From contig JBBRNO010000033.1 of NCBI GenBank assembly GCA_038230275.1, positions 1 through 50,051 on the forward strand: a stretch of 50,051 nt of DNA. The letters are read 5' to 3'. The notes beneath the pieces are model-generated. The model had not been told where the DNA came from. It searched no databases and saw only the letters and a list, made by a program, of their open reading frames with translations. Each line of letters starts with the position of its first letter. Positions within the stretch are counted from its first letter, which is position 1. This stretch comes from JANXXV01 sp038230275. GTDB taxonomy: Bacteria; Acidobacteriota; Terriglobia; Bryobacterales; Bryobacteraceae. Below are positions 25,216-33,794 of this stretch, one piece after another. The translations under genes were made by a program, and so were the position numbers.

Positions 25216-25588
25216 ATGGCCATTCTCGCCCGTTCCGCCGAGGCCGATCAGTTCGTCAAGCTGGCGGGTGCGGTCTATCTGATGTCCATCGGAAGCCGCA
25301 GTCTTTGGGGCGCCTGGCAATCCAGCGGCGTTTCGCCGTCTGCCGCTGCCGCCTCCCCTGCCGGTGCCAGGCGCAGCTTCACCGAAGGGCAGTTCACCAA
25401 CCTGCTGAACCCGAAAGCCGCACTCCATCCATATAGCCATGGGATTGAGCTGGCTCTCGCTGTACACTGTATTCCTGGGGAGCATGAAGCACCTGCTGCC
25501 CCGTTCCAATCGGAAGCGCAACCTGGAAGCGTTGACAGCCACACTGCTGCTCGCGCTGGGAATCCGCCTGGCTTTTGAAAAGCGCTAA
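25216..25588 (+). pseudogene. lysE/rhtB-type exporter remnant
   Basis: One frame gives KLAGAVYLMSIGSRSLWGAW and FTEGQFTNLLNPKAAL, the middle signature of LysE/RhtB amino-acid exporters. The C-terminal part then continues in another frame from 25439 (SWLSLYTVFLGSM, LLALGIRLAFEKR, stop at 25586). The first ~100 residues and the next membrane helices are absent. A 5' truncation plus an internal deletion with frameshift explains it. It lies just before the DUF4097 gene. Confidence 0.75.
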
Positions 25589-25599
25589 GAGGAGAACTT

Positions 25600-26322
25600 A
25601 TGCGACCCGTGCTCTTGTTATCCCTGCTCTCCATCTCCGGATTTGCCGCCGAGAGACCTGATCCTTTCCAGTGGCATGGACCGGTTGCTCCGGGTCTCGC
25701 CATAGAGATCCGCGGACTGAACGGCGACGTCCACGCCGAATTCTCGAACGGCGCCGAAGTGGAGGTCTACGCCCAGGTAAGCGGCGCCGATCCGGTACAC
25801 GTCGACGTGATCCACCACAGCGGGGGAGTGACCGTATGCACCGTCTCGCCAACCGATCCGAAGCAGTGCAGTCAGGCGGCTCCCGCTACAGGCGACGCCC
25901 GTGTTAACTACACCGTTCGCGTGCCGAAGGGCGTGGGGCTCATCGGCAGAACCGTCAACGGGGAAGTGGAAGCACAGCACCTGCAGGGCGACGTCAACGC
26001 CGAAACGGTGAACGGCAAGATCCAGATCTCCACCAGCGGCAAGACCCGGGCGCGCACCGTCAACGGGAACATCGTGGCCATCTGCTCTATGAAGTCGGCC
26101 GCCCTCAGCACGGTCAACGGAAGCATCACGCTGGAAACGCCCTCGCTCACCAACTCCGCCTTCCAGGCCGAGACCCGAAACGGCGCCATCACCACGGATT
26201 TCCCCATCGCCGGCCATCGCAGCCTCTCCCCGCGCCGCATCGCCAGCAGAAATGGCAACGGCAGCCGCGAGATCAAATTGAAGACCGTCAACGGCAGCAT
26301 TCAACTTCGCCGGCTGGGTTAA
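25600..26322 (+). CDS. Secreted DUF4097-type beta-repeat protein
   Basis: The 240-residue protein has a signal peptide (MRPVLLLSLLSISGFAAERP) and a body of short beta repeats with recurring T-V-N-G turns: RTVNGEVEAQ, ETVNGKIQIS, RTVNGNIVAI, STVNGSITLE, KTVNGSIQLR. This is the pattern of DUF4097 (putative adhesin) right-handed beta structures. It probably sits at the periplasm or cell surface. AGGAGAACTT precedes the ATG. It follows the lysE remnant and precedes cbiM with a 52-base gap; no functional link is evident. Confidence 0.85.
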   Translation: MRPVLLLSLLSISGFAAERPDPFQWHGPVAPGLAIEIRGLNGDVHAEFSNGAEVEVYAQVSGADPVHVDVIHHSGGVTVCTVSPTDPKQCSQAAPATGDARVNYTVRVPKGVGLIGRTVNGEVEAQHLQGDVNAETVNGKIQISTSGKTRARTVNGNIVAICSMKSAALSTVNGSITLETPSLTNSAFQAETRNGAITTDFPIAGHRSLSPRRIASRNGNGSREIKLKTVNGSIQLRRLG

Positions 26323-26374
26323 CCGCTCGGGTAAACCTCGGCCCGTATTACAATGTCTAGGTTCGTGCTACCAA

Positions 26375-27274
26375 ATGCACATACCTGACGGTTTCCTTTC
26401 TCCACCAGTTTGGGCGGCTCTTGACATCGCGGCCATTCCAGCAGTTGGCTACATGGCCAGAAAGGCGCAGAACGGCTTCGATGAATCCAGAGTGCCACTG
26501 CTGGGCGTGATGGGAGCGTTCGTGTTCGCGGCGCAGATCGTCAACTTCCCGGTGGGCATCGGCACCAGCGGACATCTGGTAGGCGCGGCGCTACTCGGCA
26601 TCACGCTGGGTCCGGCGCAGGCGAGTCTGGTGATGACGGCAATCCTGGTGGTCCAGGCGCTGGTATTTCAGGACGGTGGCATTCTGGCGATGGGCGCCAA
26701 CATCATGAACATGGCCGTGATGGCGGTGCTGGCCGGGTATCTGCCCTTTCACATTCTGGGCGCAACGCATCGCAAGCTCGCGGTCTTTTTGGGTGGGTTC
26801 CTATCCATGATGATCGCGGCGCTCCTCGCTCTCTCTGAGCTGCTGGCCTCCGGTGTTGCTATGCCCCGGGTAGTGTTGGGCGTATCTTTCGGGCTCTTCC
26901 TGGTCTCGGCCGTGCTGGAAGGCGCCATCACGCTGGCCGTGTTCCAGTCTCTGGAAACCATCAACCCGCGCTTTATCCGGCACCCTTCCGCCGGACAGAG
27001 CAGGGCACTGGGCGCGCTGGCTTTAGCCGCATTGGTGCTGGTGGTGGGCGGCATCTTAGTGGCGTCCACAAATCCGGATGGCATCATGAAGCTGACCGGC
27101 CAAGGCGCCTCCATGATTCAAACCCCGCTGGCCGGCTACGAACTCAAATTCTGGGAGTCCCCGTGGCTGCGGAAGGCGAGTGCCGGACTGCTTGGGCTCC
27201 TGCTGATCTCGGCCGTCTGCATGATGCTGGGCCGCATTCTGCGCGCCCGCTACCCGATGAACCGGCCCGGTTGA
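26375..27274 (+). CDS. cbiM: CbiM-type cobalt/nickel ECF transporter permease with fused PDGLE domain
   Basis: The 299-residue protein starts MHIPDGFLSPPVW, the family hallmark in which the N-terminal Met-His segment binds the metal. Helices follow with GTSGHLVGAALLGITLGPAQ and QALVFQDGGILAMGANIMNM, both strongly conserved in CbiM. The last ~90 residues contain NPDGIMKLTG, the CbiN/NikN-like PDGLE domain, fused here as in other single-chain versions. No CbiQ or CbiO follows; instead the next gene points the other way and encodes a NicO-type exporter whose 3' end overlaps by 25 bases. TACAAT appears upstream at about 26349 and could be a -10 box. Confidence 0.9.
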   Translation: MHIPDGFLSPPVWAALDIAAIPAVGYMARKAQNGFDESRVPLLGVMGAFVFAAQIVNFPVGIGTSGHLVGAALLGITLGPAQASLVMTAILVVQALVFQDGGILAMGANIMNMAVMAVLAGYLPFHILGATHRKLAVFLGGFLSMMIAALLALSELLASGVAMPRVVLGVSFGLFLVSAVLEGAITLAVFQSLETINPRFIRHPSAGQSRALGALALAALVLVVGGILVASTNPDGIMKLTGQGASMIQTPLAGYELKFWESPWLRKASAGLLGLLLISAVCMMLGRILRARYPMNRPG

Positions 27275-28806
27275 ATGAAGCCCAACGACACTCCGGTCAT
27301 CAGAATTCCTAGAATCATGACGACGGCTGCGGATGCGACTGGTATATACCGGAACGCCGGACTCGACGCGGCCGCCTGAGCGTCCGGCAGCCATGATTTC
27401 GCATAGACCACAAGCAGCCCGATAGCCGTCAACACCACCGCCAGTCCGGCACTGAAGCCGACCAGCAACAGGATGCCGAGACTGACTCGCCCAATGGCGA
27501 TCGAGCTGAGCAGAATCACCAATCCGGAGGGGCAGGGAACCAGTCCCCCGCTGGCGCCCAAGGCGATCAGACTGCCCATGGTGACCTCGCCTTCGGGAAC
27601 GTGGGTGTGTCCACCCGGGCCGTGATGGTGTTCGTGGTCATGATCGTGATCGTGATCGTGCGAGTGATCGTGCGAATGCGCATGGTCATGATCCTGGCTA
27701 TGGCCATGATCGTGATGGTGGTGCTGCGGCTGGGGACGCAGCTTCTTGATGCGCCGGAAAAACAACGTCCCGCCGATCCAGACAATCGTGATTCCGGAGA
27801 TCGCTCCCAGCACCGGATACAACTGCTCCGGTAGGATATATCGCGACAGGAACAGCGTCACGAACCCCAACGCAAAAACGCTGATGGTATGTGTAAACGT
27901 GACCATCGCGCCCAGGAACGCCGCGTGTCTGAAGGACCCTCGCGAGCCCACCAGATAGGCCGCAACCATAGTCTTCCCATGTCCGGGTGAAAACGCATGC
28001 ATCGCGCCCAGTCCGAATGCCACTGCCAGGCCAACCAGAATCATGCTGAAACTGATCTCCTTGCGGCTCAACAATTCCGATAGAAAATCGCCCCGCACTA
28101 CCATTCCGCCGGGTTGCGGTGACGCAGAGGCCGCTACAGCTACCGGTGCCGCCTCTGGTAGAGCGGCCGGCGCCGCCTCTGGCTTTGCGGCTACCACCAC
28201 GGGCGCCTCTGAAGTCCATTGCACCGAGGCTTTCAAAACCTGTGGAGGAGCGACCGTAGTATCCTGCGGATAGACTTTCAATCCGTCGCTGCGGTCCTCG
28301 GTTCCCACGCTGCTGGTGCCTACTTTCGCGCCTTTACCCGCAGCAACCACCACTTCTTTCCAGCCGGCACGGTCCGGGTAGTTGTGGTCTTCGTAATCGA
28401 GTTTTCCGGTAACACCGGCCACATGCAGCTTCGCCGTGATCCGCATCACCGGCATGTTGCCCGCGCCATCCGAAACCACCAGTTCCGAGCTTTCGTAAAT
28501 CGGATGTATCGTCATTCCCCTCGATTGGACAGTCAGCTTACGAGTCCACTCCCGCATCTGTTGGGCAGCCTTCTGCTCCAGGCTCTTGCGCGGACTGGCG
28601 GCCGTCAGATTCCACCCTTGCAGCAGTTCAAACGTGGGGATTTCCGCCAGATCCAAAGCATAGACAATGTCCACCTGCTGCGGACCCACACTCAGCCGCG
28701 AATAGTGGTTCACGCTGAAATTACCCATGGGGTGTGCGTTCATCAGCAACGCAAAGATTGGCAACGCCAGCAACCGTGTGGATTTCAAATCGGGAACACC
28801 TCTCAT
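27250..28806 (-). CDS. Nickel/cobalt transporter of the NicO/RcnA type with His-rich loop
   Basis: The 518-residue protein has a signal-like N-terminus (STRLLALPIFALLMNAHPMG), a ~200-residue periplasmic-type domain, a Pro/Ala linker, then six helices. Transporter landmarks are FGLGAMHAFSPGHGKTMVAA (the H-x5-GHGK site) and GGLVPCPSGLVILLSS. Between helices lies a long His/Asp loop, QHHHHDHGHSQDHDHAHSHD and onward, at about residues 365-410, typical of RcnA/NicO metal exporters. ATG at 28806 begins the leader; the frame runs further to 29097 without similarity. It is convergent with CbiM and overlaps its end by 25 bases, pairing an importer with an exporter for Co/Ni. Confidence 0.85.
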   Translation of the reverse strand: MRGVPDLKSTRLLALPIFALLMNAHPMGNFSVNHYSRLSVGPQQVDIVYALDLAEIPTFELLQGWNLTAASPRKSLEQKAAQQMREWTRKLTVQSRGMTIHPIYESSELVVSDGAGNMPVMRITAKLHVAGVTGKLDYEDHNYPDRAGWKEVVVAAGKGAKVGTSSVGTEDRSDGLKVYPQDTTVAPPQVLKASVQWTSEAPVVVAAKPEAAPAALPEAAPVAVAASASPQPGGMVVRGDFLSELLSRKEISFSMILVGLAVAFGLGAMHAFSPGHGKTMVAAYLVGSRGSFRHAAFLGAMVTFTHTISVFALGFVTLFLSRYILPEQLYPVLGAISGITIVWIGGTLFFRRIKKLRPQPQHHHHDHGHSQDHDHAHSHDHSHDHDHDHDHEHHHGPGGHTHVPEGEVTMGSLIALGASGGLVPCPSGLVILLSSIAIGRVSLGILLLVGFSAGLAVVLTAIGLLVVYAKSWLPDAQAAASSPAFRYIPVASAAVVMILGILMTGVSLGFIQPGRFIG

Positions 28807-28866
28807 GCTCACTACGATTGTATGCCTCCATTTGGATGCCTTCGTTACAATCGAAGTACCGAAAGC

Positions 28867-30228
28867 ATGGAAAAACGCGACTGCCGCATCCTGATCGCCG
28901 ACGATCAAACCGACGTCCTGGAAGCGCTGCGCCTGCTGCTGAAGGCCGAAGGTTTTCAGATGGAAGCCGTCACCTCCCCAGCCGCCGTGACCGCTGCGCT
29001 GGAATCGCGTGAATACGACGTCTTGCTGATGGATCTGAACTACACCCGCGACACCACTTCCGGTCAGGAAGGCCTTGACCTGCTGGCGCGCATTCAATCG
29101 ATCGACGCCATGCTTCCGGTCATCGTGATGACGGCCTGGGGCAGCGTGGAACTGGCCGTGGAAGCCATGCGTCGCGGCGCGCGCGACTTTGTGCAGAAGC
29201 CATGGGACAACGCGCGGCTGCTCTCTATCATCAAGACCCAGCTAGTGCTCAGCGATGCCCTGCGTAAGGGGCAGCGCCTGGAAGCGGAGAACCGTCTGCT
29301 GCGCGCCGACGGACGTCCGCGCTTCATCGCCGAATCGCCCGCCATGGCTCCAGTGCTGCAGTTGATCTCGCGCGTGGGGCCGTCAGACGCGAACATTCTC
29401 ATCACCGGTGAGCCCGGTGCGGGCAAGGAAGTGGTGGCGCTGACGCTGCATGCCATCTCTGAGCGGGCTTCGAAACCGCTGGTTACCGTGAATGCCGGCG
29501 GCCTGGCTGAGGGTATCTTTGAAAGCGAGCTGTTCGGCCACGTGAAGGGCGCTTTTACGGATGCCAAAACAGACCGCGTGGGCCGCTTCGAGTTGGCCGA
29601 CGGCGGCACATTGTTCCTGGACGAAATTGCCAATGTCCCGTTCAATCTGCAAGCCAAACTGCTGCGTGTTTTGGAGACTGGAGAGATGGAGCGCGTGGGT
29701 TCCTCGCGCACCAAGAAAGTGGACGTACGGATCATCTCCGCCACCAACGCCAATTTGCACGAAGAGATTGCGCAAAACCGTTTTCGCCAGGATTTGTTGT
29801 TCCGGTTAAATACGATTGAGATCCATCTGCCCGCGCTGCGCGACCGCAAGGAGGACATTCCCCTGCTGGCCATGCACTTTCTTACTACCCACGCGCAGCG
29901 CTACCGCAAACGGCTGAGCGGCTTCGATCAGGCAGCCATGCAGGCGCTGGTGGAAAATACGTGGCGGGGAAATGTGCGCGAGCTGAACCACGTGGTGGAG
30001 CGGGCCGTTCTGATGTCGCAGGACAATGTGATCCGGTTGCGCGACCTGGCGCTTCGTACCGGCCGCGAAGGCCCCGTCCGCCTGGACGACATGAGCCTGG
30101 AAGAAGTGGAAGAGACTTTGATCCGTAAGGCGCTGGCCAAGTACGATGGCAACGTCAGTCATGCCGCGAATGCCCTTGGGCTAAGCCGCAGCGCCTTGTA
30201 CCGCAGGTTGCAGCGTTACGGCCTCTAG
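28867..30228 (+). CDS. Sigma-54-dependent response regulator (NtrC/AtoC type)
   Basis: A 453-residue activator. The receiver domain (1-125) has the acidic pair D12-D13, phosphorylation site D56 (LLMDLNY), Thr in VIVMTAWG and Lys in FVQKPWDN. The AAA+ domain has Walker A GEPGAGKE (181-188), ESELFGHVKGAFTDAKTD containing the sigma-54 loop as GAFTDA (228-233; consensus GAFTGA), and Walker B LFLDEIAN. The C-terminal Fis-type helix-turn-helix is SHAANALGLSRSALYRRLQR. It starts at ATG 28867, and its kinase follows 17 bases after its stop. Target promoters are not visible; the HlyD/ABC genes ~5 kb upstream are a plausible target because such regulators often adjoin efflux sets (inference). Confidence 0.93.
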   Translation: MEKRDCRILIADDQTDVLEALRLLLKAEGFQMEAVTSPAAVTAALESREYDVLLMDLNYTRDTTSGQEGLDLLARIQSIDAMLPVIVMTAWGSVELAVEAMRRGARDFVQKPWDNARLLSIIKTQLVLSDALRKGQRLEAENRLLRADGRPRFIAESPAMAPVLQLISRVGPSDANILITGEPGAGKEVVALTLHAISERASKPLVTVNAGGLAEGIFESELFGHVKGAFTDAKTDRVGRFELADGGTLFLDEIANVPFNLQAKLLRVLETGEMERVGSSRTKKVDVRIISATNANLHEEIAQNRFRQDLLFRLNTIEIHLPALRDRKEDIPLLAMHFLTTHAQRYRKRLSGFDQAAMQALVENTWRGNVRELNHVVERAVLMSQDNVIRLRDLALRTGREGPVRLDDMSLEEVEETLIRKALAKYDGNVSHAANALGLSRSALYRRLQRYGL

Positions 30229-30245
30229 TGCCGCCGCGCTAACTT

Positions 30246-31577
30246 ATGCTGAAACGCCTCTTCCGCGGAAAGCTCACTCACGAACAGCGGGTGCAGGTAC
30301 TCGGACTCGCCTCCGGTTTTCCGGCGGTGCTGTTTGCGTGTTTCGTTTTGTGGACCGGCAACTATGAAGCCAGGGAGCGCTGGACCTACGGCATCCTCAT
30401 TTTCGGCGCATGGTTCGGCTTTGCCGCCGCGCTTCGCGAACGCGTGGCGTCTCCGCTACGTACGCTGGCCAACCTGCTGGAGGCGATGCGCGAAGGCGAC
30501 TATTCCATCCGTGCCCGCGATGCCAGAGCCGAAGACGCCCTGGGCGAAGTAATGCAGCAGGTCAACGCCATGGGCGCCACGCTGCGTTTGCAGCGGCTGG
30601 GAGCGCTGGAAGCCACCACACTGTTGCGAAAAGTGATGGAAGAGATCGACGTGGCCATCTTCGCCTTCGATGGCAAACAACGCTTGCGCCTGGTGAACAA
30701 AGCCGGTGAGAAGCTGATGGGCCAGACCTCCGAGCGCCTGCTGGACCTGGACGCCGATCAACTAGGCTTGGCCGATTGCCTGCTAGGGGACGCCGCGCGC
30801 ACCGTGCAGCGGACCTTTCCCGCCGCCTCCGGCCGCTGGGGTATGAGCCGCAGTGTTTTCCGGGAAGGCGGGTTGCCCCATCAACTGCTGGTGGTCACCG
30901 ATCTGACGCGCCCCCTGCGCGAGGAGGAATTGCAAGCCTGGCAGCGCCTGGTACGCGTGCTGGGCCATGAGCTGAACAACTCGCTGACGCCGATTAAGTC
31001 CATCGCCGAAAGCCTGGGGACGCTGTTGATTCGCAACCCGCGGCCCGATGACTGGCAAGAAGATACTACGCGCGGCCTGGCCATCATCGCCACCCGCAGT
31101 GAAAGCCTGAGCCGCTTTCTGGGCGCCTATGCCCGCCTGGCGCGCCTGCCGCGGCCTCGCCATGAGCCGGTGGAGGTGGAGGCATGGGTGCGCCGTGTGG
31201 CTGCATTGGAAACTCGCCTCGCTCCCGCCATCCAAACCGGTCCGGCGCTGACTCTGCAAGGCGATCCCGACCAGTTGGAACAGTTGCTGATCAACCTGCT
31301 GCGCAATGCCGTGGATGCCTCGCTCACGACATCGGGACAGGTGTCCATCGGGTGGAATCGAAGCGGCGCGCAACTGGAATTGTTCGTGCGCGATGAGGGG
31401 CCGGGCCTGGCGAACACGGCCAATTTATTCGTGCCGTTTTTTACTACGAAACCGGGAGGGTCGGGCATCGGCCTGGTCCTCAGCCGGCAGATTGCAGAGG
31501 CTCACGGCGGCTCCCTCAGCCTGCGGAATCGCGTTGGGCCACCGGGCTGCGAAGCCTGCTTGACGCTGCCATTGTAA
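30246..31577 (+). CDS. Sensor histidine kinase, NtrY-like
   Basis: A 443-residue kinase: two close membrane helices (~16-36 and 46-62) with almost no periplasmic domain, HAMP at ~65-110 (SPLRTLANLLEAMREGDYSI), a PAS-type domain at ~125-220, a phosphoacceptor VLGHELNNSLTPIKSIAESL with His241, and a HATPase domain with N box NLLRNAVDAS, G1 DEGPGLANT and G2 GSGIGLVLSRQIAEAHGG. Lack of a periplasmic sensor suggests a membrane or cytoplasmic signal. It follows the sigma-54 regulator with a 17-base gap and no clear ribosome site, and must phosphorylate D56 of that partner. Confidence 0.92.
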   Translation: MLKRLFRGKLTHEQRVQVLGLASGFPAVLFACFVLWTGNYEARERWTYGILIFGAWFGFAAALRERVASPLRTLANLLEAMREGDYSIRARDARAEDALGEVMQQVNAMGATLRLQRLGALEATTLLRKVMEEIDVAIFAFDGKQRLRLVNKAGEKLMGQTSERLLDLDADQLGLADCLLGDAARTVQRTFPAASGRWGMSRSVFREGGLPHQLLVVTDLTRPLREEELQAWQRLVRVLGHELNNSLTPIKSIAESLGTLLIRNPRPDDWQEDTTRGLAIIATRSESLSRFLGAYARLARLPRPRHEPVEVEAWVRRVAALETRLAPAIQTGPALTLQGDPDQLEQLLINLLRNAVDASLTTSGQVSIGWNRSGAQLELFVRDEGPGLANTANLFVPFFTTKPGGSGIGLVLSRQIAEAHGGSLSLRNRVGPPGCEACLTLPL

Positions 31578-31600
31578 CCACGATGCTACGATGCTCTAAT

Positions 31601-31626
31601 GCCAGTGGCGACTGGCGTAACGCCAC
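31601..31626 (+). promoter_or_regulatory. Mutually exclusive hairpins / 13-bp palindrome abutting a start codon
   Basis: GCCAGT-GGCG-ACTGGC (31601-31616) and GTGGCG (31605-31610) with CGCCAC (31621-31626) cannot form together. The centre TGGCGT-A-ACGCCA (31613-31625) is also a perfect palindrome suited to a DNA-binding dimer. It ends one base before the ATG of the DUF3052 gene, which has no Shine-Dalgarno. Confidence 0.4.
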
Positions 31627-32043
31627 ATGACCATCAATCCAATTGCAAGAAAGCTGGGCCTGAAGCCTGGAATGCGCGCGCTGATCGTGAACGCCCCTGA
31701 GGAATATTTGAAATGGTTAGCGCCTCTGCCGGAAGGCGTAACTGTCTCGCACGCAATCGCCGGGACGCATGAGTTTGTACAGTTCTTCGCTGTCCGCAGA
31801 GCCGAAATCACCAAGGCCGCGCCGTCGCTTTTGAAACACGCCGCCGCTGGTGCCTACTTGTGGATCACGTATCCCAAGAAAACATCGGGCGTTGCCAGCG
31901 ACCTTAGCCGGGACGTAGTTTGGGACGCCATGATCCCAACCGGGTGGCGTCCGGTGACGCAGATCGCCATCGACGACGTGTGGTCGGCGCTGCGATTCCG
32001 GCCTGTCGAAGACGTCAAGATAAGAAAAAAGGCCAGTCCGTAA
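31627..32043 (+). CDS. DUF3052-like protein
   Basis: A 138-residue soluble protein. IARKLGLKPGMRALIVNAPE followed by YLKWLAPLPEGV, a helix, then AAGAYLWITYPKKTSGVASD and DLSRDVVWDAMIPTGWRPVT matches the DUF3052 pattern; the function is unknown. The terminator stem-loop straddles its stop codon. No ribosome site is visible; a palindrome ends one base before the ATG. It stands alone, following the histidine kinase on the same strand by 49 bases. Confidence 0.8.
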   Translation: MTINPIARKLGLKPGMRALIVNAPEEYLKWLAPLPEGVTVSHAIAGTHEFVQFFAVRRAEITKAAPSLLKHAAAGAYLWITYPKKTSGVASDLSRDVVWDAMIPTGWRPVTQIAIDDVWSALRFRPVEDVKIRKKASP

Positions 32044-32056
32044 AGACTAGCCTTTT
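32027..32056. terminator. Bidirectional intrinsic terminator
   Basis: AAAAGGC (32027-32033) and AGTC (32035-32038) pair with GACT (32045-32048) and GCCTTTT (32050-32056), with one mismatched C/A. A run of A on one side and T on the other makes it work for both the DUF3052 gene and the convergent TPR gene. The DUF3052 stop codon lies in its loop. Confidence 0.8.
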
Positions 32057-32079
32057 ATCCTCCGAATAACTGAGTGACT

Positions 32080-33456
32080 CTATTTTTGAGCCTTAATCAT
32101 TGCAAGTTGTGCACGGATCGGCTTCGCCCTCGATTCCAGCTTCGAGGCCTCCCCCTTCCGCTTCAACTTCCGTAAAACTACCGCGTACTCGTCCAGTGTT
32201 TCGAGCAAATACGGCGGTGGCGCCTCGGCGGCGACGGTCTTCTTTCCCTTCTTCGCCGGACTGTTTTTGTCGTAGATGGCCAGTGCCAACCGGTAGAGCG
32301 GGTCGGCGTCGCCAAATTTTTCGCGGGACACATACACATTAGCTAGACTCCGCAGGCTGAGTAATGTGTCTTTTTCGTGGATCGAGAACGATTGCTTGAA
32401 CAACGGTTCAGCCTCCACCAGCTTCTCCTGCGATGCGTAACAAGCGGCCAGCCGGTCCAGCGCGGAGGTGACCAGTTGATGCTCGGGTCCCAGGGTGGTG
32501 GTGCGGATCAGCAGCGACCGCTCGTAAAACGGGGCCGCTTCGGGATAGCGCTTCTGTTTGGTATAGAGCAGCGCCAAATTGTCCAGGGCTCCCGCCATAT
32601 CCGGGTGCGACGGGCCGAATGCGCTTTCGCGGATGGCCATCGACCGCAGGAAGAACGGTTCCGCTTTGTCGTATTTCTCCTGATCCCGATAGGCACTGGC
32701 CACGCTGTCCAAAGTGGGCATCAGATTGGGAGAGTTCGGGCCATACTGCTTTTCGAGGATGGCCAGGCAGCGCATGTACAATTCCTGCGCTTCCTTGAAC
32801 TTGGATGAAGTGACATACAGCCCGGCAAGCTTGGAAAGTTCCGCCGCCATTTCCGGATGGTCCGCACCCTGGTTCTTTTCACGGATCGAAATGGCCCGCT
32901 TCAGCATCGGCTCAGCTTCCGAATTCTTGTTCAGCGCCTGGCAGGATTGGGCCACATTGGTTAAGGCGGGAATCAAGTCCACGTACTCCGGTCCGAATTT
33001 CTTCTCAAGAAGCGTCAACTCGCGGCGGAAGTAGGTTTCGGCCGAGACGAACTTCATCTGTGCGAAACAGACCCGCCCCAGGTCGTCAATGTCCTTCGCC
33101 AAGTCCGGGTGGAACTTGCCCAGGAAGCGTTCCTTCAATGCCAGGTGCCGCTCCATCAAGGGCTCCGCGTCGGCGTATTTGCTCTGTGCGCGATAGGTCT
33201 GCGCTAAGTCGTCCAATGTACTCACCAGCTTCGGGTCGTTGGAGGCAAACTCACGCGTCGATTTCAGCGCGGTCTTCAGTTGTTTCTCGGCTTCCTTGTA
33301 GTTTCCAGCCGCGTAGGCGGCCTTTCCATCGGCATACTCTTTTTCCCAATTGCTTGGGCCGCCGGTTCCAGTACCAACTGTGCTCTGTGCGCTAGCGGAA
33401 GTCGCGCACGCCGCCAACACAGCCCCAACCAAAAGAAAACAGTGCAGATGTCTCAT
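32080..33456 (-). CDS. Secreted tetratricopeptide repeat protein
   Basis: A 458-residue exported protein with signal peptide MRHLHCFLLVGAVLAACATS (cleavage after ASAQ likely) and about eight ~42-residue helical repeats of the kinesin-light-chain type: each carries the pattern LA-x-LY-x-x-Q-x-KY-x-EAEPL-x-x-R-x-L, e.g. LDDLAQTYRAQSKYADAEPL and LDNLALLYTKQKRYPEAAPF. The C-terminal part includes a Lys-rich insert and another repeat-like helix. Such proteins scaffold envelope complexes; no partner is visible. GAAGGAAGA is a good ribosome site. Convergent with the DUF3052 gene and sharing its terminator. Confidence 0.88.
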   Translation of the reverse strand: MRHLHCFLLVGAVLAACATSASAQSTVGTGTGGPSNWEKEYADGKAAYAAGNYKEAEKQLKTALKSTREFASNDPKLVSTLDDLAQTYRAQSKYADAEPLMERHLALKERFLGKFHPDLAKDIDDLGRVCFAQMKFVSAETYFRRELTLLEKKFGPEYVDLIPALTNVAQSCQALNKNSEAEPMLKRAISIREKNQGADHPEMAAELSKLAGLYVTSSKFKEAQELYMRCLAILEKQYGPNSPNLMPTLDSVASAYRDQEKYDKAEPFFLRSMAIRESAFGPSHPDMAGALDNLALLYTKQKRYPEAAPFYERSLLIRTTTLGPEHQLVTSALDRLAACYASQEKLVEAEPLFKQSFSIHEKDTLLSLRSLANVYVSREKFGDADPLYRLALAIYDKNSPAKKGKKTVAAEAPPPYLLETLDEYAVVLRKLKRKGEASKLESRAKPIRAQLAMIKAQK

Positions 33457-33794
33457 TTCTTCCTTCTATGCCCTCACGTGACAGTTATTGCAGTAGTATT
33501 TATCATCGTCGTATCTGAAGAAGAATAATAGATAGGGAATCCACTTACATGGTCCTGGAACTCAAGTACCCTATTTACCCCACTGCCTAGCCACGCGGCG
33601 CACCCGGCAAATCCATAAAAGCATTTAGATTCTTTTATTTAGACATTTTAGCGAGGGGCCTGTATTCTGTAGGTCAGACGTACCTAGTCCCGTAGTCTAA
33701 GGCGAAGTACTAATTTCAAGGCTCCTAGCAGTGAATCCGGGGTAAGGGTACGGTTTCTCTCGTTTGGTTGGCTTACACTGAAGGTTACACGTCC
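33457..33794. other. Gene-free stretch before queC
   Basis: These ~340 bases are more AT-rich than the genes on either side, notably about 33610-33660. They should hold divergent promoters for the TPR gene and queC. A GAAGG lies about ten bases before the queC ATG. I see no riboswitch-like conserved element, no repeat and no protein-coding frame. Confidence 0.45.

Noticed and set aside
24932..25600. Missing permease of the ABC operon
   Set aside because: The region holds only a small cysteine protein and the lysE remnant; no FtsX-like helices in any frame.
27620..27740. CRISPR-like or satellite repeat
   Set aside because: The short repeats are His/Asp codons of the NicO-type protein's metal loop.
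28219..28866. N-terminal extension of the sigma-54 regulator
   Set aside because: The open frame here is the antisense of the NicO gene; the receiver domain starts at ATG 28867.
33457..33794. A preQ1 riboswitch before queC
   Set aside because: The expected short pseudoknot consensus is not visible, and no terminator or sequestered ribosome site is evident.
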